A DNA stretch of 64,000 nt, taken from contig JAGCYH010000022.1 in NCBI GenBank assembly GCA_017960905.1, positions 1 through 64,000 on the forward strand, in the 5' to 3' direction. Both the position numbers and the translations under genes were made by a program. This document shows positions 35,534 to 45,257 of this stretch, piece after piece. Source of the stretch: Bacteroidales bacterium. Its GTDB lineage: Bacteria; Bacteroidota; Bacteroidia; Bacteroidales; Marinilabiliaceae. The number at the start of each line of letters is the position of its first letter. Position 1 is the first letter of the stretch. A model generated the notes under the pieces. The model worked only from the letters and a program-made list of their open reading frames with translations, was not told the origin of the DNA and did no database searches.

Positions 35534-36274
35534 TTACACATCTGCTGACAGCAAAGCTGTCAGCTCCTGGCGTGTTGCTTCGTCGGGGATGAGGGCGACA
35601 ACTTCGTTGGCAAAAGCAGCGACGAGCAGTCGCTGGGCTGTCGCGGCGTCGATGCCGCGCTGCTGCATGTAGAATAGTTGTTCGCGGTCTATCTGTCCCG
35701 AAGTGGCGCCGTGTGAGCATTTTACGTCGTCGGCATTGATGATGAGGTGCGGCTGGGCGTAGCCGTGGGCATCGGGCGAGAGGAGCAGATGGCGGTTGGT
35801 TTGTCGGGCCGCGGTTTTTTGTGCGCCCGGTGCCACCTGTATCAGTCCGGCAAATTTCGCGACGGCGTTGCCGTCGAGAATGCCCTTGTAGAGCTCGGTG
35901 CTCGTGCAGTGCGCCGCATGGTGGTGTATCTCGGTGCGGTTCTCTATGGCGCCGCCGGCGCCTGCTACATACAATCCGTTCAATGTCGCTTCGGCACCCT
36001 CGCCGTTAAGGTTGACAATGAGGGTATTGGCAATGTTGCGGGGCTCTATGTTTATAGTCGAGATGTTTATTCTCGAATTTGCTTCGCAGTTGATTGTTGT
36101 ATTAGTAGTCAATGCTTTAGCATTGACTGTCGTTTGCTTGAGAATCAAGTTGAGCTCGGCACCGCCGTTTATGGTAATTTCCAAGTCGGCATTTGTGTCG
36201 GCAACCGTCAGTACAATCGTTTCCGATTGCCCGCGGTCGATGGTTATATGTTGCTTTTCGCCCGTAAGTGTCAT
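35534..36274 (-). CDS. sufD: SufD, unusually short
   Basis: A 246-residue protein matching the beta-helix core and C-terminus of SufD. The diagnostic DVKCSHGATSGQIDREQLFYMQQRGI region (about 178-203) includes the His of SHGA that takes part in cluster assembly on SufBC2D. HHHAAHCTS lies around 117-125. Typical SufD is about 400-450 residues; here the usual N-terminal ~150-200 residues are absent. There is no upstream room because sufC stops 3 bases before the start. The gene is otherwise intact and in operon order after sufC, so a shortened but functional subunit is more likely than a recent break. Confidence 0.85.
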   Translation of the reverse strand: MTLTGEKQHITIDRGQSETIVLTVADTNADLEITINGGAELNLILKQTTVNAKALTTNTTINCEANSRINISTINIEPRNIANTLIVNLNGEGAEATLNGLYVAGAGGAIENRTEIHHHAAHCTSTELYKGILDGNAVAKFAGLIQVAPGAQKTAARQTNRHLLLSPDAHGYAQPHLIINADDVKCSHGATSGQIDREQLFYMQQRGIDAATAQRLLVAAFANEVVALIPDEATRQELTALLSADV

Positions 36275-36277
36275 GAC

Positions 36278-37030
36278 TCAATCCTGATATTTCTCTTTAA
36301 TCCAGTCGTATCCTTTCTCTTCGAGTTCGAGCGCCAATTCTTTGGTGCCGGTCATCACTATGCGGCCTTTGTAGAGTATGTGTATGAAGTCGGGCACTAT
36401 GTAGTCGAGCAGGCGCTGATAGTGTGTTATGACTATGGTGGCGTTTTGCTCGTTTTTGAGTTTTGTAACACCGTTGGCCACAATGCGCAGCGCGTCGATG
36501 TCGAGACCGGAATCGGTCTCGTCGAGAATGCGCAGTGTAGGTTCGAGCATTGCCATCTGGAAAATCTCGTTTTTCTTTTTCTCGCCGCCCGAAAAACCCT
36601 CATTTACAGCGCGATTGGTGAGGTTTGAATCTATTTCGACAAGTTTCTTTTTCTCGCGCATCAGTTTCAGGAAGTCGCCAGCAGAGAGCGGCTCTTCGCC
36701 TCTGTATTTGCGCTTGCCGTTTACGGCGGCGCGCAGGAAGTTGGTCATGCTCACACCCGGAATCTCTACAGGATATTGGAACGAGAGGAACAATCCTTCG
36801 TTGGCCCTGTCTTCGGGCGACATGGCTAGTAGGTCTTTGCCGTTGAATGTGGCTGAGCCTTCTGTAACAGTGAACAGCGGATTGCCGGCCAGTACTGCCG
36901 ACAGGGTACTTTTGCCCGAGCCGTTAGGACCCATTATGGCGTGCGTCTCGCCAGCCTTTATCTCAAGGTCGATGCCTCTCAGAATCTCTTTGCCGTCAAT
37001 TGCGGCGTGAAGGTTTTTTATAGTTAACAT
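36278..37030 (-). CDS. sufC: SufC Fe-S assembly ATPase
   Basis: A 250-residue ABC-type ATPase that drives the SufBC2D scaffold in the cytoplasm. Walker A is GPNGSGKST (about 35-43), the Q-loop lies in FLSFQYPVEIPG, the signature is FSGGEKKKNEI (about 147-157), the Walker B region is LRILDETDSGLDIDAL, and the switch His is in IVITHYQRLL. Length and motifs are standard. It sits 22 bases after sufB and 3 before sufD, in one operon. Confidence 0.97.
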   Translation of the reverse strand: MLTIKNLHAAIDGKEILRGIDLEIKAGETHAIMGPNGSGKSTLSAVLAGNPLFTVTEGSATFNGKDLLAMSPEDRANEGLFLSFQYPVEIPGVSMTNFLRAAVNGKRKYRGEEPLSAGDFLKLMREKKKLVEIDSNLTNRAVNEGFSGGEKKKNEIFQMAMLEPTLRILDETDSGLDIDALRIVANGVTKLKNEQNATIVITHYQRLLDYIVPDFIHILYKGRIVMTGTKELALELEEKGYDWIKEKYQD

Positions 37031-37052
37031 AAATCTCTAATTATCAATTGTT

Positions 37053-38501
37053 TTATCCTACGCTACCTTCGAGCGATATTTGCAATAGTCGTTGTGCCTC
37101 TATTGCAAATTCCATAGGCAGTTTGTTCAACACCTCTTTGGCGTATCCGTTGACAATCAAGCCGATAGCATCTTCGGTTGATATGCCTCGCTGGTTGCAG
37201 TAGAATATCTGGTCTTCGCTTATCTTCGAGGTAGTGGCTTCGTGCTCCACCTGCGCCGTCGGGTTGTTGATGTCGGAGTAGGGGAAGGTGTGTGCGCCGC
37301 ATTTGTCGCCGAGCAGGAGCGAATCGCACTGCGAGTAGTTGCGGGCGCCGTCGGCGTTGCGCGTTACTCGCACAAGTCCGCGGTAGCTGTTTTGGCTGTA
37401 GCCGGCCGATATGCCTTTCGAGATGATGGTGCTGCGGGTGTTGCGGCCCAGGTGTATCATCTTGGTGCCGGTGTCGGCTTGCTGGTGGTTGTTGGTGAGT
37501 GCTACAGAGTAGAACTCGCCAACAGAGTTGTCGCCTTTCAGAATGCACGACGGATATTTCCACGTGATGGCTGAACCCGTTTCGACCTGAGTCCACGATA
37601 TTTTTGAGTTAACGCCCTTACACAGAGCGCGTTTGGTTACAAAGTTGTAAATGCCGCCGCGTCCTTCTTTGTCGCCCGGATACCAGTTTTGCACGGTCGA
37701 ATATTTCACTTCGGCATTGTCGTGCACGACGATTTCGACAATTGCGGCATGCAATTGGTTCTCGTCACGCATAGGAGCGGTGCAGCCTTCGAGATAGCTC
37801 ACGTAGCTGTCGTCGTCGGCTACGATGAGCGTACGCTCAAACTGCCCTGTGTTCATCGAGTTGATGCGGAAGTACGTTGAGAGCTCCATCGGGCATCGGA
37901 CGCCTTTGGGAATGTACACGAACGACCCGTCGGAAAAGACCGCCGCATTAAGTGCGGCGTAGAAGTTGTCGGTGTGCGGCACCACCGACCCCAGATACTG
38001 TTTTATCAGGTCGGGATGCTCTCTTATGGCTTCGCTTATTGAGCAGAATATGATGCCTTTCTCGGCCAAAGTGGCTCTGAATGTGGTTTTTACGCTTGTG
38101 CTGTCGAGCACAGCATCGACAGCCACATTTGATAGTTTCTTCTGCTCATCGAGCGGAATGCCAAGTTTGTCGAATGTGGCTTTTATCTCAGGGTCAACCT
38201 CGTCGAGACTGTTGAGCTGTTTCTTCGCCTTTGGTGCAGCGTAGTAGCTAATGCTCTGAAAATCAATGTCTGGAATGTTGAGATAGGCCCATGTAGGCAC
38301 TGTGAGGGTTTGCCAATGGCGGAACGCTTTCAGACGGAAGTCGAGCATGAAGTCGGGTTCGTTTTTCTTATGCGAGATAAGGCGAATCACGTCTTCATTA
38401 AGCCCGCGCGGTATCACATCGGTATCAATATCGGATGTGAATCCGTACTTATATTCGCTTGATTTTATGTCGTTTAGCAGTTCGTTGTCGTTTTTACCCA
38501 T
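37053..38501 (-). CDS. sufB: SufB Fe-S cluster scaffold
   Basis: A 482-residue scaffold protein. The start is placed at [21 protein letters not shown], as in relatives; a further in-frame ATG 27 bases upstream is less likely. Recognisable SufB segments include [48 protein letters not shown], and the C-terminal [20 protein letters not shown] with [14 protein letters not shown]. It is first in the sufBCD operon, with a good -7 box (TAATTTTG) 25 bases upstream. Confidence 0.97.
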   Translation of the reverse strand: MGKNDNELLNDIKSSEYKYGFTSDIDTDVIPRGLNEDVIRLISHKKNEPDFMLDFRLKAFRHWQTLTVPTWAYLNIPDIDFQSISYYAAPKAKKQLNSLDEVDPEIKATFDKLGIPLDEQKKLSNVAVDAVLDSTSVKTTFRATLAEKGIIFCSISEAIREHPDLIKQYLGSVVPHTDNFYAALNAAVFSDGSFVYIPKGVRCPMELSTYFRINSMNTGQFERTLIVADDDSYVSYLEGCTAPMRDENQLHAAIVEIVVHDNAEVKYSTVQNWYPGDKEGRGGIYNFVTKRALCKGVNSKISWTQVETGSAITWKYPSCILKGDNSVGEFYSVALTNNHQQADTGTKMIHLGRNTRSTIISKGISAGYSQNSYRGLVRVTRNADGARNYSQCDSLLLGDKCGAHTFPYSDINNPTAQVEHEATTSKISEDQIFYCNQRGISTEDAIGLIVNGYAKEVLNKLPMEFAIEAQRLLQISLEGSVG

Positions 38502-38525
38502 TTCTGTATGCTCTACAAAGTGGTG

Positions 38526-38533
38526 CAAAATTA
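38526..38533 (-). promoter_or_regulatory. -7 box of the sufBCD operon
   Basis: Minus-strand TAATTTTG (38533-38526). No clear TTTG at -33. No regulator operator is recognisable. Confidence 0.55.
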
Positions 38534-38640
38534 CTCGATAAAAATGAAAAATGAAAAAGTAGATGGGAATTTTGGGTGAAAGCCATTCGGGTGGTTGTCG
38601 GAAGCGCAGATTTTTTAGCGAAACCTCAAAAAACGGAAAA

Positions 38641-39723
38641 TTATGGCTTTCCGTTGTACTGCTTCAGCATCTTGGACAGTTCTTCCTCCAACTCCATATC
38701 CTCAATGTAGCATCTGTCATCAATCAGTTCCACAAAAGGCAAGTCGATATGCAACGTGACGTTATACGTTGAAAGACAATAGTTTTCAATTTGTCGGAAG
38801 AGGTCTTTTTCAAAAGGTGTCGGTTCGATAATATTCTTTTTTCTTCTGTTGGCGAACAAGTTCCAATGGCCTTTGACATTGGAAATCGACAATACGAAAC
38901 AATCGGGATGATATGAACTGAAATAGAATAACATAGAGCTTAGTACCGATTCGAACACTCTGTCGTTGTTTGAAGTTTTATATTCAACTATTTGGTTCCA
39001 GTCAAAGTATGAAATATAGGTTTTAAGACACTTCGCAGTGCCTGCTTTCATCATTTCGATGCAGCTATTCCGAAAAGGACCGAATAAGTCGTGGTAATTG
39101 CCGATAGATTGAATTGAAGATTCGAAGTCGGTAATTATTTGATTCTCTGCGATAGTATCACCCAACCGCGCCAATGTTGCGCGGTCGGCGTCGGTCTTTA
39201 AGTAGAGTAAGACACTGTCTTTCAGAGCGTCGGGTAAGTCAAGTACCGACAGTAGGTCCGACGAAGCCGTATTCGTCTGGTAATCGGAGCAGAAAGGAAT
39301 TAGGTCGCTGCTCTTTTGCCTTATTAAATAAAAATGATCGGGATACTGATTACAAAAGAAATGCAACTTTTGCATGTTCGCCCGTCTGACAATAGCGTCG
39401 TTGGTGGTGCCAAGCAACGACACAATAGAGTCTATGTCGTTGCCGTAGTGTAATTTGATGCTGCCGAATTCTTTGAGATAGTCGATGAATGCTAACGAGT
39501 CGGCTTGTGTGCGCAATTGTTTCAGGGTGTCGGCGTAATTTGCAGAGTACATAATGGAATCGTAGTTTTGGGCGTAGTAATTATTCAGCTCCCAAAATCT
39601 CTTTTGATACGATTGTGAAAAAACTATCGTATGAATCGACATACAAATATACAGACACGCCAACTTCGTTAGGCGCAGGCTCTTGCCTGACAGTCGATTT
39701 ATGTTTTTTGCGGTGGCGGTCAT
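38641..39723 (-). CDS. exported protein of unknown function
   Basis: A 360-residue protein with a probable signal peptide (basic SGKSLRLTK, hydrophobic [16 protein letters not shown], then QS). The mature part is helical, with stretches that could be HEAT-like (about residues 60-210) and a Cys-containing central region. No catalytic motif is visible and I do not recognise the family. Its start overlaps the stop of the upstream exported protein by 4 bases (ATGA), so they form one operon. The DNA encoding its basic n-region is a degenerate copy of the hairpin in the leader of the upstream gene. An orphan immunity-type protein is one idea, without direct evidence. Confidence 0.55.
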   Translation of the reverse strand: MTATAKNINRLSGKSLRLTKLACLYICMSIHTIVFSQSYQKRFWELNNYYAQNYDSIMYSANYADTLKQLRTQADSLAFIDYLKEFGSIKLHYGNDIDSIVSLLGTTNDAIVRRANMQKLHFFCNQYPDHFYLIRQKSSDLIPFCSDYQTNTASSDLLSVLDLPDALKDSVLLYLKTDADRATLARLGDTIAENQIITDFESSIQSIGNYHDLFGPFRNSCIEMMKAGTAKCLKTYISYFDWNQIVEYKTSNNDRVFESVLSSMLFYFSSYHPDCFVLSISNVKGHWNLFANRRKKNIIEPTPFEKDLFRQIENYCLSTYNVTLHIDLPFVELIDDRCYIEDMELEEELSKMLKQYNGKP

Positions 39724-40412
39724 TTATTTTTGTTTTTCCTTCGTTTATTTCGTTTTGTGGTTCCTTCTATCTTAGCTCTATCATAATCTTCTTTGTAGAA
39801 TCCCAAGCTATCAATTTCTGCCTCTGTTAAATCTCGATCTTCAACAATTGAACTTTTTTCAGTTGCTAAGTCATATCTAAAAACAACTACTTGTTTTTGA
39901 TACTTATAGCATCGTAATGTCATTATATTGTTGTCAATAGATACATCTATATCTTTCAGTTTTAAGTATTTATCCACTATATAATTAATAATTTCAGCTC
40001 CAACAGCTATATAATTCTTATTAACCCAATTTCGATGTTCAGGTGTTTGCCAATCGTATGGTGAACCAATAAGGGACGAACCATCTAACCATATTCTACG
40101 AATACTAAGTGATTCTTGATAATAATCTATACGATATATTGTACTATCATATTCGTTAAAAATATGTTTTAAAATTTTAGGACTAACTTCTTCTCTATTA
40201 TATTTTGGACTTCTATCAAAAATAACCCTATCTAACAATCTTTGATGCCCATAATTGAACGACATCCATAATTTTTTAACATAATAGCGTTTTTTTGTTT
40301 TATATAGAGTCGTATCATTGTAAGTATAATACAATGAGTCAATACTTATAATCTGTGCATTTGAAAGAAAGACAGAAAATAATAGAATCAGAATTGTTAT
40401 TATCTTTTTCAT
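39720..40412 (-). CDS. exported AT-rich protein of unknown function
   Basis: A 230-residue protein. The start is chosen at MKKIITILILLFSVFLSNAQ, a clean signal peptide. The mature protein is Tyr- and Lys-rich, includes WLDGSSLIGSPYDWQTPEHRNW around the middle, and ends in a strongly basic tail ([11 protein letters not shown]). No family is recognised. The base composition is clearly more AT-rich than the flanking gpmI and suf genes, suggesting acquisition by transfer. It is first of a two-gene operon with a good -7 box and a GC-rich hairpin in its leader. Confidence 0.6.
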   Translation of the reverse strand: MKKIITILILLFSVFLSNAQIISIDSLYYTYNDTTLYKTKKRYYVKKLWMSFNYGHQRLLDRVIFDRSPKYNREEVSPKILKHIFNEYDSTIYRIDYYQESLSIRRIWLDGSSLIGSPYDWQTPEHRNWVNKNYIAVGAEIINYIVDKYLKLKDIDVSIDNNIMTLRCYKYQKQVVVFRYDLATEKSSIVEDRDLTEAEIDSLGFYKEDYDRAKIEGTTKRNKRRKNKNK

Positions 40413-40458
40413 AATATTTTTTAATTTGAAGTTGCTTTTCCAAATTCTACCCTCGTTC

Positions 40459-40480
40459 GGCGTAGGCTCTGGCCTACGCC
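40459..40480 (-). promoter_or_regulatory. GC-rich hairpin in the leader of the exported pair
   Basis: ggcgtaggc-tctg-gcctacgcc, a perfect 9-bp stem between the -7 box and the start codon. A related sequence (cgttaggcgcaggctcttgc) lies at 39667-39686. Confidence 0.5.
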
Positions 40481-40493
40481 CTTGCGGAAAATA

Positions 40494-40501
40494 CAAAGAT
40501 A
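40494..40501 (-). promoter_or_regulatory. -7 box of the exported pair
   Basis: Minus-strand TATCTTTG (40501-40494). The leader would be about 75 bases and contains the hairpin at 40459-40480. Confidence 0.5.
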
Positions 40502-40530
40502 GTGTTTTCTTTCAGAAAATATATAAATCG

Positions 40531-40570
40531 ACCGCCGAAGTCAATGGGCAAGCCCATTGACTTCGGCGGT
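40531..40570 (-). terminator. terminator after gpmI
   Basis: A perfect 19-bp stem (accgccgaagtcaatgggc and its complement) with a two-base loop, 28 bases beyond the gpmI stop. The T tract is weak on the minus strand. Confidence 0.65.
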
Positions 40571-40598
40571 CTTAGTTTTTTATGTCGGAATCTGACTG

Positions 40599-42119
40599 TC
40601 AGGCCAAAGTGATGAGCGATTTGCCGGTCATCTCTTCGGGCTGTTTCATATCCATAATAGTCAGCAACGACGGAGCCACGTCGGCCAAAACGCCATTCTC
40701 TATCTTGCTCACTTTGCGGTTTGTTACGTAAACAAACGGCACCGGATTGAGCGAGTGGGCGGTGTTGGGCGTTCCGTCTTCGTTGAGGGCATGGTCGGCA
40801 TTGCCGTGGTCGGCAATGATTATTACTTCGTAACCATTTGCCTTGCAGGCTTCTACAGTCTCACGCACGCAGTTGTCGATAGCGACAACTGCCTTCTCGA
40901 TAGCCGAGTAAACACCGGTGTGGCCTACCATGTCGCCGTTGGCGTAGTTGACTACAATCCAGTCGTATTTATTTGAGTTGATGGCATCTACGAGTTTGTC
41001 TTTCACTTCGTAAGCGCTCATCTCGGGCTTGAGGTCGTACGTAGCCACTTTGGGCGAGGGAACGAGTATGCGGTCTTCGCCGTCGAACGGGGTCTCGCGG
41101 CCACCGTTGAAGAAGAACGTTACGTGCGCATATTTCTCTGTTTCAGCTATATGCAGTTGTTTCTTTCCACTGTTGGCGAGGTACTCGCCAAGCGTGTTCT
41201 GTACGTTTTCTTTGTCGAAAAGAATGTGCACGCCTTTGAACGAAGCGTCGTACGGCGTCATGCAGTAGTATTGCAGGTTCTTTATGGTGTGCATGCCTTG
41301 TTCGGGCTTGTCTTCCTGAGTGAGCACAATGGTGAGCTCTTTGGCGCGGTCGTTGCGGTAGTTGAAGAATATAACCACATCGCCCTCTTTTATAGTGCCG
41401 TCGACCGAAGCGTTGTTTATCGGTTTGATGAATTCGTCGGTAACTCCCTCATCGTACGACTCTTGCATGGCGGCCACCATGTCGGTAGCCTGTTTGCCTT
41501 TGCCCTCAATCAAGAGGTCGTAGGCCTCTTTGATGCGCTCCCAGCGTTTGTCGCGGTCCATGGCGTAGAAACGTCCCACGATAGAGGCTATAGTGCCGGC
41601 TGACTTGGCGCAGTGCGCCGTCAGCTGCTCAATGAAGCCTTTGCCGCTCTTTGGGTCGGTGTCGCGACCGTCCATAAAGCAGTGAATATAAGTGTTTTTC
41701 AGTCCGTATTCTTTAGCTATGTCGCACAGTTTGAACAGGTGGTCGAACGAGCTGTGTACGCCACCGTTCGAGGTAAGTCCCATGAAGTGAATGTTTTTGC
41801 CGTTCTCTTTGGCATACGAGAAGGCCGAAACAATCTCTTTGTTCTTAAGAATGCTGTTGTCGGCGCAAGCGCGGTTGATTTTCACAAGGTCTTGATAGAC
41901 AATGCGTCCGGCGCCGATATTGAGGTGTCCGACTTCCGAATTGCCCATCTGTCCGTCGGGCAGTCCGACGTTTTCGCCGCTCGCCTGAAGTTGCGAGTGC
42001 GGGTAGTTTGCAAGCAACGAATCCCAGTAAGGTGTTGGTGTACACGATATTACATCGTCTTTTTTCTTGTCGCCGATTCCCCATCCGTCGAGAATCATCA
42101 AAAGAGCTTTTTTACTCAT
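40599..42119 (-). CDS. gpmI: 2,3-bisphosphoglycerate-independent phosphoglycerate mutase
   Basis: A 506-residue metalloenzyme of glycolysis interconverting 3- and 2-phosphoglycerate. The N-terminal [11 protein letters not shown] holds the first metal-binding Asp. The catalytic Ser is in [16 protein letters not shown] (about 57-72). [10 protein letters not shown] and the C-terminal metal site [13 protein letters not shown] with [10 protein letters not shown] are all present. Full length. It is a single-gene unit with a good -7 box and a strong hairpin downstream. Confidence 0.97.
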   Translation of the reverse strand: MSKKALLMILDGWGIGDKKKDDVISCTPTPYWDSLLANYPHSQLQASGENVGLPDGQMGNSEVGHLNIGAGRIVYQDLVKINRACADNSILKNKEIVSAFSYAKENGKNIHFMGLTSNGGVHSSFDHLFKLCDIAKEYGLKNTYIHCFMDGRDTDPKSGKGFIEQLTAHCAKSAGTIASIVGRFYAMDRDKRWERIKEAYDLLIEGKGKQATDMVAAMQESYDEGVTDEFIKPINNASVDGTIKEGDVVIFFNYRNDRAKELTIVLTQEDKPEQGMHTIKNLQYYCMTPYDASFKGVHILFDKENVQNTLGEYLANSGKKQLHIAETEKYAHVTFFFNGGRETPFDGEDRILVPSPKVATYDLKPEMSAYEVKDKLVDAINSNKYDWIVVNYANGDMVGHTGVYSAIEKAVVAIDNCVRETVEACKANGYEVIIIADHGNADHALNEDGTPNTAHSLNPVPFVYVTNRKVSKIENGVLADVAPSLLTIMDMKQPEEMTGKSLITLA

Positions 42120-42164
42120 TTTATTAAGAATTATTATTGTTCAGACGTTATTTTTTTGCGGGTG

Positions 42165-42172
42165 CAAAGTTA
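42165..42172 (-). promoter_or_regulatory. -7 box of gpmI
   Basis: Minus-strand TAACTTTG (42172-42165), 45 bases upstream of the start codon. Confidence 0.55.
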
Positions 42173-42223
42173 CATATAATTGTTGAGAAAAAATATGGTT
42201 TTCGTCGGGCTTATTAGAACAAA

Positions 42224-42258
42224 AAAAAGCGTGTGCATCGTCGATGCACACGCTTTTT
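42224..42258 (-). terminator. terminator of the OmpA/TPR lipoprotein gene
   Basis: A perfect 17-bp stem (aaaaagcgtgtgcatcg and its complement) with one central base. A-rich and T-rich ends allow termination in either direction. Confidence 0.8.
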
Positions 42259-42278
42259 ATTTATGACTTAACTAATTA

Positions 42279-44012
42279 TTAGCCAATGATTGATTTGAAG
42301 GTAGAGTCGCCAAGATATTTGTAGAATTCCATATCGGTCTTAGCGTAATCTTTCCATTTCGAATCGAGTTGAACAGCTTTGCGGAGGTTCTGGAAGAGGA
42401 GGTCAGCCTCACCCTTGCGAGCGCCGCAGATAGCTTTGAGGTAGTATTTGAAGCCGGTCTCTTCGTTGTTAGCGTTGAGAGCAGAGAGAGCAGCGTCATA
42501 TTTACCAGTGAGGATCTTGCAGAGAGCTGCGTTGCAGCTTGTGCTAGAACCGAAGTACTGCGATGCTTTCTCATAGTCGCCTTCCATGAGAGCGCAAACA
42601 CCGAGGTTGTTGTCGAGCTCAGGACCAGCGCCAGCAGCTTTGCCGAAGTATTCTTTAGCGGCAGCGTACTCTTTGTTAGCGAGAGCGCAAACACCGAGGT
42701 TGTTTTCAACTTCAGGAGCAGCCTGAATGCCTTCAGCAGCCTGGAATTTAGCTTTAGCGGCGTCGATGTTGCCTTTGTTGAATGCTACAACACCTTGGTT
42801 GTTGATGGTTCTCCAGTCGTTGGGGAATTTGCTAGCAGCAGCGTCGTATACTTTAGCTTGTTTGTCGAGGTCGCCTTCGAAGAGAGTAGCAGCGTAGAGA
42901 AGTTCCTCTACATTGAGTTCAGAAGGATTCTCGATAGAGAGTTTCTTCAACTCATCTTCGCTCTTGCCGATAAGCTGCGAGTTAACAGTGATAACTGAAC
43001 GACGGAGGGGCGGGAGAATTTCTTCAGCGATAACTTTGTATGCTGCAGAGAGGTTTTTGATCTCTTTCTCGCGAACGTCAGGATCGGTGTACATAGAGAG
43101 TACGCGGAGGATAAGTTCCTTGTCCTGAATGTTCGATTTCTCCATAGCGGCTTTGAATCCGTCCCAGTCCTCAGGAGTGTTCTTAGTTACAACGTTAGCG
43201 TTAGCGTCAGCTTTCTTGAGTTGTTTCTCAATATAGTCTTTAGCCGAAGCCTCACGTTTGCCAGCGAGGGTGGTGTTGATGTCGGTAGCGCCATCAGGTG
43301 AAGCGTAAGCCGAAACAACTACGTCTTTGAATTCTTTGTTGTCAGCAGCTTTAACGGCAGCAATGTAGTCGTTGATAGCTTTAACATCTTCTTTCTTCAA
43401 CTCACCGTTGCGAATGTCGGCTTTGTTGATGAGATAGATGATTTCAGCTGACTGCTCTTCGTTGATAAATTTCTTGAATTGATCTTTACCAATAACAGCC
43501 GAAGCGGGTTCTTCGCCAAGGAGAGTCGAAGTAGCGATTACACCTTTAGCGATAGGCGGAAGGTCGAGGTCTTTCTTAGAGTCAACATCGAGCGTCTTGC
43601 CGCTTCTTTCGAATTTTACACGAACGATGAGGTCCGAAATACGCATTTTGTCGTTGAAATCAACTTCTTTAGTGTCGTAGTTGATCTGACCACCGTTTGT
43701 GAAAGAGATTGTCTGTCCGTTTCCAGATACGCTTTCGCCGTAAACTTGGATTGAGGGATAAGCAGCCTCACCACCGTCGTAAACGAGTACCGGAGTGATT
43801 TGCGCTGTTACTTTCTTGTCCCACATTTTTGCCGGAACATTTGCCTTGAACGACATTGCAACTTTGCCCTGGTGAGTTTCGAGAACTTCAGGAGTTACAT
43901 TGTACTTAATTTGCTTAGCAGCTTCTTTCATCTTGTCTAAGCCTCCACATCCAGCCACTACTAAAGCGGCTAATGCCAAAGAACCAATGAGTTGGAATCT
44001 TGTTTGTTTCAT
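42279..44012 (-). CDS. OmpA-like lipoprotein with TPR repeats
   Basis: A 577-residue lipoprotein; the lipobox cysteine is Cys22 in LVVAGC. Residues ~25-160 are a beta-rich domain. Residues ~165-360 contain an OmpA-like region (VVVSAYASPDG, LAGKREASAKDYI), which may contact peptidoglycan. The C-terminal ~200 residues are TPR-like repeats, including two near-identical NNLGVCAL units. Family members in Bacteroidales are abundant envelope proteins. The regular codon use and its own promoter with a leader of about 75 bases suggest strong expression here too. It probably links outer membrane and cell wall; the exact role is not established. Confidence 0.75.
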   Translation of the reverse strand: MKQTRFQLIGSLALAALVVAGCGGLDKMKEAAKQIKYNVTPEVLETHQGKVAMSFKANVPAKMWDKKVTAQITPVLVYDGGEAAYPSIQVYGESVSGNGQTISFTNGGQINYDTKEVDFNDKMRISDLIVRVKFERSGKTLDVDSKKDLDLPPIAKGVIATSTLLGEEPASAVIGKDQFKKFINEEQSAEIIYLINKADIRNGELKKEDVKAINDYIAAVKAADNKEFKDVVVSAYASPDGATDINTTLAGKREASAKDYIEKQLKKADANANVVTKNTPEDWDGFKAAMEKSNIQDKELILRVLSMYTDPDVREKEIKNLSAAYKVIAEEILPPLRRSVITVNSQLIGKSEDELKKLSIENPSELNVEELLYAATLFEGDLDKQAKVYDAAASKFPNDWRTINNQGVVAFNKGNIDAAKAKFQAAEGIQAAPEVENNLGVCALANKEYAAAKEYFGKAAGAGPELDNNLGVCALMEGDYEKASQYFGSSTSCNAALCKILTGKYDAALSALNANNEETGFKYYLKAICGARKGEADLLFQNLRKAVQLDSKWKDYAKTDMEFYKYLGDSTFKSIIG

Positions 44013-44092
44013 AGTTAATTATACTTAAATTTCAAAGTTTATTTGATCTTACTTAATTTCAGACTGACATAAGGTCCGTCATATAAACAATG

Positions 44093-44124
44093 CAAATATA
44101 CAACATTATTTTTTTCGTTTGCAA
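44093..44124 (-). promoter_or_regulatory. promoter of the OmpA/TPR lipoprotein gene
   Basis: Minus-strand TTG (44124-44122), a 21-base spacer, then TATATTTG (44100-44093). The leader is about 75 bases. The T-rich tract 44101-44200 upstream holds nothing else recognisable. Confidence 0.6.
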
Positions 44125-44201
44125 GTATGTTTGCTCATTTTTTTCGTTTTTTTTTATATTTTTTTTTTCAACACCTTTTTTCCGGCATTTTTTTCTCTTT
44201 T

Positions 44202-44786
44202 TCAATGCTTTATCAGCGTGCCGTCGGCGTTGGTTTCAGCGGCTTTTTTCATCTCTCTCTCGGCTGCTAAATATTTGTTGCTCAGTATGTTGAGGTATCT
44301 GCTTATTCTCACTATGGCGTTTGTGGTGTCGGCCAGAATGAGTTTTTTCTGCACTTTGAGCAGAAAATACTCATATAGTGCTGTTATTGAGAGTTCGATG
44401 TGGTGCATTTTGTCGCCGCCGGGTATTTTTTTCTCGAAAACCGACAAATCGGCCCATGCCGACTGGAATGCGTTCTGATACGGTATCTCTGTCGGCTGGG
44501 TGAGCAGATAGAGGTGATAGTTGTAAACGTCGTTCATAAGCATTTGAATTATTTTCAAATGCCCTTTCTGCTCAAGCTTCTCTACTTGCATCATTGTCAG
44601 TAGGTTATCCCACCAGTCGTGTATCTGCCGGCGCGTGTCTTCATCGACGTTGGTGTATTTTGAGACTATCGTCTCGTCGATTTTGGCCATGTCGAAACCA
44701 TTGGCGCGAATCATGTCCTCAACCTGCCACATATATAATATGTATTCGATGATGTTTTCGTTTCGGCGTCTTTGAGCTGCTATCAT
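44202..44786 (-). CDS. DUF4924-family protein
   Basis: A 194-residue soluble helical protein. The N-terminal RRNENIIEYILYMWQVEDMIRAN and the central WADLSVFEKKIPGGDKMHHIELSITALYEYFLL match, from memory, the Bacteroidota-specific DUF4924 family, whose function is unknown. It is the last gene of the long minus-strand cluster, 21 bases after the S4-domain gene. Confidence 0.75.
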   Translation of the reverse strand: MIAAQRRRNENIIEYILYMWQVEDMIRANGFDMAKIDETIVSKYTNVDEDTRRQIHDWWDNLLTMMQVEKLEQKGHLKIIQMLMNDVYNYHLYLLTQPTEIPYQNAFQSAWADLSVFEKKIPGGDKMHHIELSITALYEYFLLKVQKKLILADTTNAIVRISRYLNILSNKYLAAEREMKKAAETNADGTLIKH

Positions 44787-44807
44787 GCTGATTTTTAATT
44801 ATTTGGT

Positions 44808-45251
44808 TTAAAAATCTTCGTCTTCGTTGTCATCGTCGTCGTCAAAGTCTATGTCGAGGTCGAGCGAGTCGCCCTCGAAGAAGTTGTCGAGGTCGCGGCG
44901 TTCCTTTTTTGTCGGTCGGCCGAGGCCTTTGCGGCGGTTCATTGTCATGGCGAGGCGGCTCAGCTCGATTATCTCGAGCTGGTCGGGCGGCGTTACTTCT
45001 TTGATGTGACTGGCCACGAGCTTAGCGCCCATGCGGTTTTGCGCGAGTTGTATTATTTCGAATGAGCGCGTGGCAGCGCCCACGCGCACGGCAATCACTT
45101 CGCCGCATTTCACATTGCGTGAGCCTTTTACGGGCGTTCCGCCTATGGTTATGCGCCCGCGTTTTATGGCGTCGGCGGCCAGCGAGCGCGTCTTGAAGAG
45201 CCGCACTGCCCACAGGAATTTGTCTATTCTTACACTTTCGAGTACCGACAT
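44808..45251 (-). CDS. hslR: S4-domain RNA-binding protein, Hsp15/HslR-like
   Basis: A 147-residue protein. The N-terminal VRIDKFLWAVRLFKTRSLAADAI is a canonical S4 RNA-binding domain, followed by GRITIGGTPVKGSRNVKCGEV. E. coli Hsp15 binds stalled 50S subunits carrying peptidyl-tRNA. Next to pth this suggests a shared role in recycling blocked ribosomes. After a basic stretch (RRKGLGRPTKKERR) the protein ends in a very acidic tail of Asp and Glu, a lineage extension. The gene is 6 bases downstream of pth. Confidence 0.88.
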   Translation of the reverse strand: MSVLESVRIDKFLWAVRLFKTRSLAADAIKRGRITIGGTPVKGSRNVKCGEVIAVRVGAATRSFEIIQLAQNRMGAKLVASHIKEVTPPDQLEIIELSRLAMTMNRRKGLGRPTKKERRDLDNFFEGDSLDLDIDFDDDDDNEDEDF

Positions 45252-45257
45252 ATATAC

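Noticed and set aside
44104..44200. T-rich tract as a regulatory RNA or terminator
   Set aside because: It lacks any stem and merely lies between the end of the DUF4924 gene and the next promoter.
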